A stretch of DNA of 64,000 nucleotides from Rhodocyclaceae bacterium (GCA_020248265.1 JADCHX010000010.1:124001-188000); one strand, 5' to 3'. Positions 8,774 to 18,466 are shown, counted from the stretch's first letter. Numbers and translations are program-made. Notes: generated by a model from the letters alone, not told the origin.

Positions 8774-9754
8774 TCAGACGGGCGCGCCGGCGCCCGCGGC
8801 TGGCGGGGCGTCGCACGCGCAGTGCGTGGACACCATCTCGAGCGTTCGGCTGTTGCCCTTCCCGCTGACGAGGGTGTCCACGACCGACAACCGCCGCCCG
8901 GCACGGCTCACCTTCGCGACCGCCTTCAACGATCGCCCTTCCCCCGGGCTCAGGTACCAGGCCGACGCCTCGACCAGCCGGTGTCCTGCCGGAGCCGCGG
9001 CGCTGGCCGTGCGCGCGGCCAGCGCAAAGGTGACGCCGCCCTGTGCATGGCCGACGCGGTTGCCGGCATGCAGTCCCATCGGCATCCGGCAGTACGCGCG
9101 ACCCGTGCCATCCTGCACCGGGAACTGCGCGAACAGGTGCTCGACGAACGAGGTGCGGTCATCGGCACGCCCGAGCGCCGCGTCAACCCGGTTCCATATA
9201 CCGCGCTCACGGGCATCGAGGTCGCGCGTGGTGATGGTGCCGCCCGGGGGTATCCCCCCTGGCTGCCAGGGCAGTGGCGCCAGCGTGACGCCGACCGGCG
9301 GCGGCAGTTCCATGAAGGTCCCCGAAGCGATGCAGGCGACGCGCCCGCTGGCGCTCAGGCGGCAGTGCGCGATGCCCTGCCGCGTCAGTGCGCCTTCGAC
9401 CCAGCCTTCGCACTGCGCGACCGCTTCCAGCCGGCCGGCCAGCGGTACGCCGGTGAATGCGATGTGCAGGCTGACCGTGCCCAGCCTCATGCCGGCCTCC
9501 ATCGACAGGCCGGCGCGGATCGCGTTCGCAAGGGCCATGTCGACCAGCGTGGTGACCATCACGAGGTTGGCCTCGCCGCTGGCATCGGCAGAGTGCGGCG
9601 CGGTCTCGATGGAAAGGCGTGCATGTACGGGTGTCACCTCGTCCCAGGCAGTGCCCATGAAATGGCCGACGAAATGCAGTCCCGGCGTCCGGTTGTCCGC
9701 GATCGCCTGCAGCACTCTCGTGCGGATGGCGGCGCCGGCGTGGATGTCGCTCAT
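8774..9754 (-). CDS. tandem hotdog-fold thioesterase (PaaI-like)
   Basis: A 326-residue protein with two hotdog-like halves. The first has NLVMVTTLVDMALANAIRAG, resembling the PaaI active-site helix region. The second has GHAQGGVTFALAARTA, also a hotdog helix. Each is followed by a strand typical of acyl-CoA thioesterases. It probably hydrolyses an acyl- or aryl-CoA in the cytoplasm. The gene overlaps the preceding DUF2520 gene by ATGA and lies in the same run as the HdrCB pair, which suggests a CoA-linked role for the cluster. The acyl substrate is unknown. Confidence 0.8.
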   Translation of the reverse strand: MSDIHAGAAIRTRVLQAIADNRTPGLHFVGHFMGTAWDEVTPVHARLSIETAPHSADASGEANLVMVTTLVDMALANAIRAGLSMEAGMRLGTVSLHIAFTGVPLAGRLEAVAQCEGWVEGALTRQGIAHCRLSASGRVACIASGTFMELPPPVGVTLAPLPWQPGGIPPGGTITTRDLDARERGIWNRVDAALGRADDRTSFVEHLFAQFPVQDGTGRAYCRMPMGLHAGNRVGHAQGGVTFALAARTASAAAPAGHRLVEASAWYLSPGEGRSLKAVAKVSRAGRRLSVVDTLVSGKGNSRTLEMVSTHCACDAPPAAGAGAPV

Positions 9755-10704
9755 GATGGTGTGCCCGTAGAAGCAGGAAGGCCGGCCAGCGAGCGCATCG
9801 CTGCGCGCGTGGCTTCGAGGCGGTCGTCGTCCACGCGGCCGAGCGAGCGCACGATGTCGACCGCGATATCGCCCAGGTGCGCATACACCCGCGCAACCTG
9901 CGGATCCCATTCGCCCATCGCGGCGAGATGGCGTGCGACGGTCCCGGCATCGCCGCGCGACACCGGTCCGGCGAGGGCCGGCGCGATGCCCTGCCGGAAC
10001 ACGGCATCCAGCGTCTCGCGTGCGATGGGCTCGAACATTTCGAGCGCGACCGCGCGCGGGATGCCGGCGCGCTCCTCGCAGCGCATCGCCAGTTCCATCA
10101 GCACCGGGATGAAGTTGCAGGCGAACGCGCCACCGCCGTGGTAGAGCACCTTGTAGCGTGCATCGATCGCGAACGGCCGGGCGCCGAGGCATTCGAACGC
10201 CGGCTGGAGCCATGCCAGCGCGGCAGGGTCGCCCTCGCAACCGCACCAGGTACCGTCGAAGCTGCGCACGCTGGCCTGCGGGTCGCTGAAGTTCTTCACC
10301 GGATGGACACTGGCGACCGCGGCGCCCGCCTCGGTGCAGGGCGCGAGGGCAACCGATGCGGTCGCACCGCTCAGGTGGAACACGATATCCCCGTGGCGCA
10401 GGCGCCCGCTGGCGGCCAGCGCCACTGCCGTCGGCGCGATCGAATCGTCGCCGGTCGCGACCAGCCACAGGCTTGCAGGGTCCATGCAGCCGACGCCGGC
10501 TTGCGGCGTGCCGGCGCCAATGAATTCCGCAGCAGACCTGGCGCTCGCGAGGCTGCGGTTCGCGATATGGCCAAGCGTGCACAGTCCCCGGTCGCGGAGC
10601 AGGCGCGCGATGGCACGACCTGCCTTGCCACAGCCCAGCACGTTCAGCAGGCGCGGCGCGGCGGGAGCGCCAGCGGGCGCGGCGGCAGCTTCTGTTCCAG
10701 GCAT
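9751..10704 (-). CDS. Rossmann-like / DUF2520 domain protein
   Basis: A 317-residue protein with an N-terminal dinucleotide-binding Rossmann fold (NVLGCGKAGRAIARLL, a GxGxxG variant) and a C-terminal all-helical domain of the DUF2520 type, resembling NADP-dependent pyrroline-carboxylate and ketopantoate reductases. HPVKNF is the family's conserved mid-protein strand. The ATG at 10704 is chosen because the extension to 10764 overlaps addA. It is 25 bases after addA and overlaps the thioesterase start. The reaction is unknown; reduction of a keto or imine group is a guess from the fold. Confidence 0.8.
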   Translation of the reverse strand: MPGTEAAAAPAGAPAAPRLLNVLGCGKAGRAIARLLRDRGLCTLGHIANRSLASARSAAEFIGAGTPQAGVGCMDPASLWLVATGDDSIAPTAVALAASGRLRHGDIVFHLSGATASVALAPCTEAGAAVASVHPVKNFSDPQASVRSFDGTWCGCEGDPAALAWLQPAFECLGARPFAIDARYKVLYHGGGAFACNFIPVLMELAMRCEERAGIPRAVALEMFEPIARETLDAVFRQGIAPALAGPVSRGDAGTVARHLAAMGEWDPQVARVYAHLGDIAVDIVRSLGRVDDDRLEATRAAMRSLAGLPASTGTPS

Positions 10705-10729
10705 GGTCGAATCCGTCGATGTGGATGGA

Positions 10730-13700
10730 TTATACGGGGGGCGTCCAGCGCACCAGGGAGCCATCGCCGAGCATCAGTGCGGCGGACACGGCCTTGCCAG
10801 GGTGCAGCGCCGCCATCGCGGCCGCATACGCACCGACCTGCGCCAGGTACATATCGAGCCATGGCGCCAACGCTGACGGGTCGCCGGTCTTGTAGTCGAT
10901 CACCCAGACCGCGTCGTCGAACTCGACCAGCCGGTCCACCCTGCGCAAGGCACCGGTCGCGTCGAGGTAGGGCACTTCGTTGCGCGCCCGCAGGTAGAGC
11001 GCGGGATCGAAGAAGCATGCGAGCGAAGGACTGGCCAGCAAGCGCAGCGCCTGCTGCCACAACCGATCGAACTCGGACGCGCTCGCGCCCAGGGCCTCGC
11101 GCAGCCGCTCGCGCATCGGCGCATCGAGGCGCGCGAGGCGTGCGGCCATCGACCCGCCGGGCATCGGCTCGCACATCGGAGGCGACTCCGTCAGGTGCTC
11201 CATCAGCGCATGGAACCGTTCTCCGTAGCGGACTCCTGCCCGGTTGAGCACGGCTGGCGACGCTGCCGCCGGGACACAGACATCCAGCGGCCTGTTCATC
11301 CGCGGGTCCGGCGCAGGGGCGCCGGCCGGATCGAGCGCAGTCCACGCCCCGGCCTGCAGGCGCGGGGCCTCGTCCGCCACGCAGGAGCCACCAGCCATGC
11401 CGGATGGCACCGGCACGGCCACCGGCAAGCCCGGTCCGAACCCGAGCACGCCGCCAGGATCGTCCGAGTCGCCGCGCAGCCGGAGCACCGCCTGGCGCAG
11501 CAGCGGATACCAGGCATTGTCCGAGCCGCTGCGATGATGGCCGCTGACCACCAGCACCTGCTTCGCCCGCGTTGCCGCGACATAGAGCAGGTTCATTTCC
11601 TCGCGCGCGGCGCGTGCCTTCGTCCGTTCGAACACGTCGCGCTGCACGGCGCACATCGATGCCTCTCGCGTCCAGAACGAGAAGTGGACCGGCGACGGTT
11701 GGTCCGCCGGCCATTCGACCAGTGACTGGTAGCCGCGCTGCGGCGGGCTCTTCGATGCGGTGTCGAGCAGCCAGACGATCGGTGCTTCCAGTCCCTTGGC
11801 GCCATGGATGGTCATGAAGCGAACCGCCTCGCCAGCGTCGCTGGCCGCCGGCTCGTCGAGCGCTTCCTGGGCCGGCAGCTTCGCCAGGTCGCCCAGTTCG
11901 TCGACGAAACGCGCCAGCGTCGGGAAACGGCCGGCGTCCGCGGACAGTGCATGCTCGATCATCGCATGCAGGTTGGCCTCGACCGATGCGGCGGCACTGC
12001 CCGGCACGGCTGCACGGTAGCGCGCCAGCACGTCGCCCTCGAACAAGACTGCATCGAGCAGGTCGTGCACCGGCCGGGTACCCGCAAGCCCGAACCAGCG
12101 CCCGAGCAGCGCGGCCGCCCGCCGGATGCAGGCACCCGCGCCCGGTGCCGCCGCGCGCTCGCACAACCTGCGGTACAGGTCGCGCGGGGCGCACGGCTGC
12201 ACGCTGCCGTCTGCCGCCGGCACGGCACCGAACGACACGATCTCGACGAGGTCGGCATCCGCCAGCGAGAACACCGGCGAGCGCAGCACGTGTGCGAGCG
12301 CGAGCCCGTCGTGCGGCGCCACCAGGAAGCGCAGCAGCGCGACCATGTCGCGGACTTCGAGCGTGTCGAGCAGCCCGCCCAAGCGCGAACTGCTGCACGG
12401 GATACCGGCATCGCGCAATGCGCGCTCGTAGACGTCGAGCCGGCCGCGCTTGCGCACCAGCACCAGCATGTCGCGCCAGCGCGCGGGGCGCGGGTTGCCA
12501 TCCTCGCCGATCACCGCATGGCCCCGCCAGCGGCGCAGGCCCTCGACCAGTTGCGCCGCTTCCTGCGCGACACGCAGGTCTTCTGCCTCGGCGCGCGGGC
12601 CGTCGAGCGGATCGCGCAGCGTGTCGCCGGCTTCGGCCGGCGTGCGCGCCTGCGGATCGGCCTTGCCGATCATCGGCAGCACTTCGATGCATCCGGGCTT
12701 GCGCCGGTCGAACGCCTCGTGCGTCCGGAAACCGGCGAACACCTCGTGGCCCTCGAACAGCGCGTTGACCAGGTCGATCACCGGACCGCTGCAGCGACGC
12801 GAGCGGTCCTGGTCGAGCACGCGCGCGTCGAAGTGCGCCACCAGGAAGTCGCGCGCGGCATCGAACAACAGCGCCTCGGCACCGCGGAAACGATAGATCG
12901 ACTGCTTCGGGTCGCCGACCAGGAATACCGTGGGCTTCTCGCCCGCCGCCTGCGCCGCATCGAGCCATGCGCGCAGCGCCATCCACTGCAGCGGGTTCGT
13001 GTCCTGGAACTCGTCGAGCAGCAGGTGCCGGTAGCGCGCGTCGAGCCGGGCATGCACGCAGGCGGCATGGTCGTCGTCGGTCAGCAGGCGGCAGGCCTGC
13101 TGCTCGAGGTCGGCGAAATCGATGGCCTGCCGCTGCTGCTTGACCGCGTCGAACTCGGCCAGCAGCGCTACCGCACAAGTAAAGGTCGCCACGTTGAGGC
13201 GGTAGGACTGCTGCTCGCGCAGCAGCACCGCCAGCGCATCGAGCCGCTCGGTGATCGATGCGAACAGGTCGAGAAACCGCGCCTCCCCTTCGACCCCGAG
13301 GCGCTTGCGCCGCGTGTCCTTCGCCTCGTACTTGAACGGGGCACCGTCGCCTCCCTTGGTGTACAGGGCGGCACGCACCAGGCCATGCCAGCGCACAGGG
13401 TCTGCACATGCTGCGGCCTCGTCGAGCAGCGCCGCCCGCTGGTTGTCGTTCTTGCCCGTGTTCTTGCGGGTGAGCAGCTCCCGGTAGGCCTTCAGGTCGC
13501 GCAGCAGCCCTTCGTCGCCGCGTTGCGGCAGCAGCAGGTCGATCGAAGGGTCATCGCACAGCGGCGCGGGCAGCGCCGCGGCGAGCACGCCGAAGACGGC
13601 CTGCAGCGGCTCGGCTTCGCCCCGCGTCATCGCCCACCAGGAGGCGCGATTTGCGATGAAGGAGCGCAGCATCGATTGCGTCGGCTCGAGCCCGCACCGG

Positions 13701-14245
13701 GCGAACAACTGGTCGAGTGCGGCCTCCAGCGGCGCCGAGCGTGCCGCCTTCGCGCCGAACCGCTGCATCGCCTCGGCGACCAGCGCTGCGCCCTCGTCGG
13801 TCAGCGAATGCCCGGACAGCGTGCCGGCCTCGAGCGGCGCGCGCTGGACGAGTTGCAGGAACCAGCCGTGGAAGGTCGATACGGTGAGCGGCGGCTCCGC
13901 CGTCAGCACGCGTTCGAACAGGCAGCGTGCACGCTCGCGCAGCGCCTCGCGCGCGACGGTATCGGCGGGCAGTCCGACATCGCGCTCCTGCAGCAGCCGG
14001 TCGAGGACTTCGTCGTCGGCCATCGCCGCTTCCTGCAGCAGCCGGTCGAGCCGTGCCGTCATTTCCTGCGCAGCCTTGCGGGTGAAGGTGATCGCGAGGA
14101 TCGACGAGGGCGGCGCACCGTCGAGCAGCAGCCGGAACATGCGCGAGACGAGCAGCCACGTCTTGCCGCTGCCGGCACAGGCGGAGACGACCGCCGAGTG
14201 CTGCGGATCCAGCGCGGCACGGACCAGTTCGTGCTGGTCGCTCAT
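10730..14245 (-). CDS. addA: ATP-dependent helicase/nuclease AddA
   Basis: A 1171-residue UvrD-family helicase with a RecB-type nuclease domain, the A subunit of the AddAB double-strand-break resection complex. Motifs seen are Walker A ACAGSGKT (22-29), helicase motif II LLLDEFQDTNP, motif III VGDPKQSIYRFRGAEA, motif V MTIHGAKGLEAPIVWLL, and the nuclease core VWVIDYKTG near the C-terminus. It loads RecA at Chi-like sites together with AddB. The start overlaps the addB stop by ATGA, giving coupled translation and equal stoichiometry. ATG 14245 is preferred over the upstream in-frame ATG at 14308, which lies deep in addB. Confidence 0.95.
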   Translation of the reverse strand: MSDQHELVRAALDPQHSAVVSACAGSGKTWLLVSRMFRLLLDGAPPSSILAITFTRKAAQEMTARLDRLLQEAAMADDEVLDRLLQERDVGLPADTVAREALRERARCLFERVLTAEPPLTVSTFHGWFLQLVQRAPLEAGTLSGHSLTDEGAALVAEAMQRFGAKAARSAPLEAALDQLFARCGLEPTQSMLRSFIANRASWWAMTRGEAEPLQAVFGVLAAALPAPLCDDPSIDLLLPQRGDEGLLRDLKAYRELLTRKNTGKNDNQRAALLDEAAACADPVRWHGLVRAALYTKGGDGAPFKYEAKDTRRKRLGVEGEARFLDLFASITERLDALAVLLREQQSYRLNVATFTCAVALLAEFDAVKQQRQAIDFADLEQQACRLLTDDDHAACVHARLDARYRHLLLDEFQDTNPLQWMALRAWLDAAQAAGEKPTVFLVGDPKQSIYRFRGAEALLFDAARDFLVAHFDARVLDQDRSRRCSGPVIDLVNALFEGHEVFAGFRTHEAFDRRKPGCIEVLPMIGKADPQARTPAEAGDTLRDPLDGPRAEAEDLRVAQEAAQLVEGLRRWRGHAVIGEDGNPRPARWRDMLVLVRKRGRLDVYERALRDAGIPCSSSRLGGLLDTLEVRDMVALLRFLVAPHDGLALAHVLRSPVFSLADADLVEIVSFGAVPAADGSVQPCAPRDLYRRLCERAAAPGAGACIRRAAALLGRWFGLAGTRPVHDLLDAVLFEGDVLARYRAAVPGSAAASVEANLHAMIEHALSADAGRFPTLARFVDELGDLAKLPAQEALDEPAASDAGEAVRFMTIHGAKGLEAPIVWLLDTASKSPPQRGYQSLVEWPADQPSPVHFSFWTREASMCAVQRDVFERTKARAAREEMNLLYVAATRAKQVLVVSGHHRSGSDNAWYPLLRQAVLRLRGDSDDPGGVLGFGPGLPVAVPVPSGMAGGSCVADEAPRLQAGAWTALDPAGAPAPDPRMNRPLDVCVPAAASPAVLNRAGVRYGERFHALMEHLTESPPMCEPMPGGSMAARLARLDAPMRERLREALGASASEFDRLWQQALRLLASPSLACFFDPALYLRARNEVPYLDATGALRRVDRLVEFDDAVWVIDYKTGDPSALAPWLDMYLAQVGAYAAAMAALHPGKAVSAALMLGDGSLVRWTPPV

Positions 14246-17103
14246 CGTCCCGTCCCTTCGTCCGGTGCCGACCAGTGGTCGCGCCTGCACAGGCCACGCA
14301 TGTCGCAATGGCTGCAGGCCGCCTCGATGCCGTTGGCGGGCATCGGGGTACCGTCGTGGATGCGGTCGGCCAGCCGTGCCAGCCGCTCGAGGTTCGACCG
14401 TGCGGCCAGCTGCGGATCACCCGGGCTCGGCAGCGCCGTCACCGAATCGCCGTGGATCGACAGGAACAGTGTCTCGACAGCGGTGCCATCGGCCAGCAGC
14501 ACGTAGGACGGCAACTGCACATGCTCGGCAGGATCCTCGGCGCGCTTCCTGAGCACATCCTTCGACTGGGCCTTGTAGTCCACCACCGACAACAACCAGC
14601 CACCGGCGCCGTCGGGTCGACCATCGATACGGTCGAGCCGACCGCGCAACTGGATCATGCGTCCCGAGGGCGTCTCGACGGAGCGCACGCGATCGGCCTC
14701 CGACTCGCGCACAGACCAGCCGGCGGCCTCCCGGCCGAGTTGCCATTCGACATACGCCGGGATGCTGGCCATCCAGCGCACGAGCCATGCGCGATCGAGG
14801 AAATTGCGCTCCATCGCCTGCGCGAAGCGCTCGCCGGACAGTGCCTGCAGGCGCTCGATCGCCGGCGCCTCGCCGAGTGCGGTCACGCTCGCGACCTCAT
14901 CATGGAACGCGGCAAGGATGCCGTGGATCATTTCACCGAAGTCGGACTTCTCGAGCGCCTCGGTGACCTCGTCGGTGGTGCGAAGCCCGAGCAGGTGCTG
15001 TGCATGGAACCGGTAGGGACAGGCGACAAGCACCTCGTACGCGCTCACCGAGAGGCGGCGCGGCGCGAGCGCGGGCGGGACGATCGCAGCCGGCGCACCG
15101 GCGGGCGCAGGCGCCTGCACCGGAACCTCACCGGCCGGGGCTGCCACCGCAGCGCGCAGGATAGCCGCATCGAACACCAGCGACGTGCGCGGCCACGCAC
15201 GATGGTGCAGTGCCTGCAGCCGCGCGAACCACGGCGAGAGCAGCGCAGGCTCACCGGACACCAGCGCCTGCCAGGTCACCAGCACCTCGGGCGATGCGGC
15301 GATCGCCAGGCGCAGGCTGCGCTCGAGTTCGGCATGCAGCCGCGCACGCGTCGGCAGGCCGAGTCGCGCACGCACCTGCTGGTTGAAGAAGCTGCCGGGT
15401 GGATCGTCCGCCGGCAGGTGCCCGGCGTCGGCGCCGGCGAACACCAGGCAGTCGAAGCTGCGCAGGCGGCTCGCCGCGAGCCAGGTGAACACCACCGGCC
15501 CGCGCCCCTCGTCCGGACGGAAGGTCGCGCCTTCCAGGGTGCGCGCGATCCACGACCGCCACTGCCCGAAGTTCACCCGCCATGTGTTCGACTGGAGTTC
15601 GGCCCGGCGCACCGCAAACAGTTCGAGCAGGTCGCTGCCGGCAGCATCCGCGGCAAGCGCCTCGTGCGCACCGAGGGCCGACAGTGCGTCGGCCAGCGAC
15701 TCCAGCCAGGCCGCCAGCGGGCGCCTCGCGGCGCCGTCGAGCAGCGCGATCGCTCCGGACACCCGCACCAGCAGGTCATGGGCCAGCGGCGCCGCCGGAT
15801 CGTCGACCGCAGCCAGCAACGGGATCATCGCGACCACGCCTTGCGCAAGGTCATGGCGCGCCAGCGTGCGTTCGATGCAGGCCACGGCGGCCTGCCGTTG
15901 CTCGGCAGCGAGGTCGGCGAACACGAAAGGCGAGCGCAGCAGGTCGACCAGGTCGCGGTGGTAGCCTCGACTGGCCACCACATCGAGGAGGCGACCGACA
16001 CAGGCGGCGGCAACCGTGGTGGACATCAGCCACCCGGCTTCATCGGATACCGGTACACCGGCACGTTCGAGCAGCGCGCGCGCGCGGCGCGCGACCAGCC
16101 GGTCGAGAACGACCACGCCGATGCGACTGCGGCCATCCAGCAGCGCGCGGCGCACGGCAACATCGATCACTGCGGCCTGCTGTTCGAGCGACGCGGCCGG
16201 GGCGAACCGCAGCCGTCCTGCGAGCGGGCTGCACTGCAACGTCGCTGCCAGGCGCCCTGCCCGGTCGCGCATCGACAGGCCGGGCGCACCGGCGTCGAAG
16301 GCGGTCGCAGGCGGCCATGCCAGGTCGAGCGTGGCGTCCAGGGCATCGCCGCCCTCGATGCCGCCCGGTTCGATGCGCAGCACCGGCACCCGCCGCGCAC
16401 AGGCATCGAGGAACGCCGCCTCGACGCCCTGCGCGTCCTCCAGCGCGAGTGCGTGGACCGGGGTATCGATCGCTTCGGCGATCGCCGCGAGCCGCAGGGA
16501 CAGCGCGGTGGCTGCATCGACGGCTGGCCCGGTCGTGCCGCCGGCGGCACGCACACGGTCGACGTCGCCCGCATGGGCCACCTGCGCCCACCAGAGTTCG
16601 TGCACGAGCGAGGCTTCGTACTCGAGCGCCCGGCTGTGCCCGGCGCGATAAGCCTCGCGCAGCGTTGCAGTAAACGTCTGCAGGTCGGCTGCGACCGGGC
16701 TGCGCGCCAGAGTCATCCGGTCGAACAGCGCGACCAGTTCCGCTGCGAGTGCCCAGACATCGGCGCCCGCGAATGGCTGGCGCCGCGCGAGCGCCGAGTA
16801 CAGTTCCACTTCACGCACCGACTGTGGCACCACCCGCAGCGCGACCGGTGCCGTCGCGGCAAGCGCATGCAGCGTGGTGATCCGCGGCAACAGCAGGGCG
16901 CCACCGCCGGCTGCAGACAGGGCACGCGCCACATCCCCGGCCGCATGAAGGTCGGGCACCAGGACCAGCAGTCTCGAGAGATCGGGCCAGCAGTCGCGGT
17001 GCCGCTCGACGATCGCTGTCGCCGCGTGCTGGAGGAACCCGGAGTACGGCATGCGCAGCACCATCGGCCGCGCCGCCGCCGGGTCGCCGAAGCCCTCGCT
17101 CAT
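14242..17103 (-). CDS. addB: PD-(D/E)XK nuclease subunit AddB
   Basis: A 953-residue second subunit of AddAB. The N-terminal part is an inactivated helicase-like domain; LVFAGADAGHLPADDPP resembles helicase motif V. The C-terminal nuclease has SVVDYKAQSKD as its PD-(D/E)XK core. Four cysteines frame the nuclease: one in VACPYRFH and three in ACSHCDMRGLC, the arrangement of the 4Fe-4S staple known from Bacillus AddB. Start ATG 17103 is used; an ATG six codons earlier is possible. It follows fdxA by 40 bases and couples to addA. Confidence 0.92.
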   Translation of the reverse strand: MSEGFGDPAAARPMVLRMPYSGFLQHAATAIVERHRDCWPDLSRLLVLVPDLHAAGDVARALSAAGGGALLLPRITTLHALAATAPVALRVVPQSVREVELYSALARRQPFAGADVWALAAELVALFDRMTLARSPVAADLQTFTATLREAYRAGHSRALEYEASLVHELWWAQVAHAGDVDRVRAAGGTTGPAVDAATALSLRLAAIAEAIDTPVHALALEDAQGVEAAFLDACARRVPVLRIEPGGIEGGDALDATLDLAWPPATAFDAGAPGLSMRDRAGRLAATLQCSPLAGRLRFAPAASLEQQAAVIDVAVRRALLDGRSRIGVVVLDRLVARRARALLERAGVPVSDEAGWLMSTTVAAACVGRLLDVVASRGYHRDLVDLLRSPFVFADLAAEQRQAAVACIERTLARHDLAQGVVAMIPLLAAVDDPAAPLAHDLLVRVSGAIALLDGAARRPLAAWLESLADALSALGAHEALAADAAGSDLLELFAVRRAELQSNTWRVNFGQWRSWIARTLEGATFRPDEGRGPVVFTWLAASRLRSFDCLVFAGADAGHLPADDPPGSFFNQQVRARLGLPTRARLHAELERSLRLAIAASPEVLVTWQALVSGEPALLSPWFARLQALHHRAWPRTSLVFDAAILRAAVAAPAGEVPVQAPAPAGAPAAIVPPALAPRRLSVSAYEVLVACPYRFHAQHLLGLRTTDEVTEALEKSDFGEMIHGILAAFHDEVASVTALGEAPAIERLQALSGERFAQAMERNFLDRAWLVRWMASIPAYVEWQLGREAAGWSVRESEADRVRSVETPSGRMIQLRGRLDRIDGRPDGAGGWLLSVVDYKAQSKDVLRKRAEDPAEHVQLPSYVLLADGTAVETLFLSIHGDSVTALPSPGDPQLAARSNLERLARLADRIHDGTPMPANGIEAACSHCDMRGLCRRDHWSAPDEGTGR

Positions 17104-17143
17104 GCCGCCCTGCCCGGGCACCCGAGGCCGGTACGAGGCGCGG

Positions 17144-17467
17144 TCAGCGCTCGAGATACTGCCGCTTGTCCTTCAGCTTCGAGAACTCGTCCGCCCCCGG
17201 CAGTTCGTCCTTCTTCTCGATCAGGGGCTTCCACGTTTTCGCCAGTTCGGCGTTCAGCTTGATGAAGTCCTGTTGTCCGTCCGGCACGTCGTCTTCCGCG
17301 AAGATCGCCTCGACCGGGCACTCGGCGACGCAGAGGGTGCAATCGATGCACTCGTCCGGGTCGATCACCAGCATGTTCGGACCTTCGCGAAAACAATCCA
17401 CCGGGCACACGTCGACGCAGTCGGTGTACTTGCACTTGATGCAGCTTTCGGTGACGACATAAGCCAT
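17144..17467 (-). CDS. fdxA: 7Fe ferredoxin FdxA
   Basis: A 107-residue 7Fe ferredoxin carrying one 3Fe-4S and one 4Fe-4S cluster. Cysteines at 9, 12, 17, 21, 25, 40, 43, 46 and 50 match the Azotobacter-type FdI pattern. A C-terminal extension of about 45 residues follows, as is usual in proteobacterial FdxA. ATG 17467 gives the canonical [17 protein letters not shown] start; the longer frame to 17509 is not expected. GAGG lies about 12 bases upstream. It is the first gene of a minus-strand run into addBA and is divergent from trxA. Confidence 0.95.
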   Translation of the reverse strand: MAYVVTESCIKCKYTDCVDVCPVDCFREGPNMLVIDPDECIDCTLCVAECPVEAIFAEDDVPDGQQDFIKLNAELAKTWKPLIEKKDELPGADEFSKLKDKRQYLER

Positions 17468-17661
17468 GGTGCGGCAATCCTCTCTCTGGTCCATGCTTCG
17501 GCAGGGCACTATGTTATCAGCGACCGGGCTGGGCGGGCCCGATTGCCGGCACCTGCACGCGGCGGGCGTGTTTTCGGCTACGCTTCGGGGCAGCGAGGCA
17601 GCGCATTCGCGCCCCGTCTTTCGACGTCCCGAATTCGGTACAACAACGCAACGAGGTTGCC

Positions 17662-17991
17662 ATGAGCAGCGATCAGATCATTCACGTCAGCGACGCCACG
17701 TTCGAACACGATGTGCTCCAGTCCGAAACGCCCGTCCTGGTCGATTACTGGGCCGAATGGTGCGGTCCGTGCAAGCTGATCGCCCCCGTGCTCGACGACG
17801 TCGCGGGCGAATACGCCGGCCGACTCAAGGTGGCGAAGGTCAACATCGACCAGAATTCCGGTGTCCCGACGAAATACAACGTGCGAGGCATCCCGACGCT
17901 GATGCTGTTCAAGGGCGGCGCGGTCGAGGCGACGAAAGTGGGTGCGATGTCGAAGTCGCAACTCACCGCGTTCATCGACAGCCATCTGTAG
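17662..17991 (+). CDS. trxA: thioredoxin TrxA
   Basis: A 109-residue thioredoxin, the standard length, with active site WCGPCK (Cys34/Cys37) and the cis-proline loop GIPTLMLF. It reduces disulfides in cytoplasmic proteins using electrons from thioredoxin reductase. GAGG 6 bases before the ATG supports the start. In many betaproteobacteria trxA is followed by rho and then rpmE; here rpmE follows after 115 bases and rho is absent. Confidence 0.96.
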   Translation: MSSDQIIHVSDATFEHDVLQSETPVLVDYWAEWCGPCKLIAPVLDDVAGEYAGRLKVAKVNIDQNSGVPTKYNVRGIPTLMLFKGGAVEATKVGAMSKSQLTAFIDSHL

Positions 17992-18022
17992 ACATCGGCC
18001 GCGCCGGCTGCCGGCGAGGGGA

Positions 18023-18052
18023 TTGGCCAAAAGCCTATGCCCCTGTTACTAT
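18023..18052 (+). promoter_or_regulatory. candidate sigma-70 promoter for rpmE
   Basis: TTGGCC (18023-18028) and TACTAT (18047-18052) are separated by 18 bases, about 55 bases before the rpmE start codon. The match to TTGACA/TATAAT is partial. It would make rpmE independent of trxA, which is reasonable because the usual intervening gene is missing. Confidence 0.35.
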
Positions 18053-18106
18053 TCGCGGTTTTGCGGCAGCCCGAGTGCCGAAGAACAGAGAACGAAGGGT
18101 CTCCCC

Positions 18107-18316
18107 ATGAAAGCCGAAGTCCATCCGACGTATTCCGAGATCGCGGTCACCTGCAGCTGCGGCAACAGCTTCAAGACGCGCTCGACGCTCGCCAAGGACC
18201 TGCAGGTCGAGGTCTGCGCTGCCTGCCATCCGTTCTACACCGGCAAGCAGAAGATCCTCGACACGGCTGGCCGCGTCGAGAAGTTCCGCCAGAAGTACGC
18301 CAGGAAAGCGGCCTGA
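18107..18316 (+). CDS. rpmE: 50S ribosomal protein L31
   Basis: A 69-residue L31 of the zinc-binding form: Cys16 and Cys18 in TCSCGN plus Cys37 and Cys40 in [14 protein letters not shown]. The last motif is the family signature. It bridges the subunits in the 70S ribosome and acts as a zinc store. The ATG at 18107 gives the canonical MKAEVHP start, with a weak GAAGGG about 8 bases upstream. It follows trxA directly on the same strand. Confidence 0.97.
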   Translation: MKAEVHPTYSEIAVTCSCGNSFKTRSTLAKDLQVEVCAACHPFYTGKQKILDTAGRVEKFRQKYARKAA

Positions 18317-18466
18317 CGAGGAACGGGACGGTGCGGCCGCATGCGCTGCGCATCGAGCAGATGGATCGGGCGGCGTCGCCCGTCCACCTCCCCTGGACTT
18401 TGTAGTCGATACCCGCGTCGGCCCCGCAGGCCTGGCGCGAACAACCGTCCGACGAGGCGCACGCCC

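Noticed and set aside
7384-8904. A possible single 506-residue protein ending in the HdrB domain
   Set aside because: The N-terminal 200 residues are a shifted-frame shadow of the HdrC-like gene; the HdrB start at 8289 overlaps the HdrC stop by ATGA, which is the expected arrangement.
11804-17262. Very long plus-strand open frames (900 and 995 codons) opposite addA and addB
   Set aside because: The predicted proteins are low-complexity Arg/Gln/His-rich products; AddA and AddB on the minus strand have all expected motifs.
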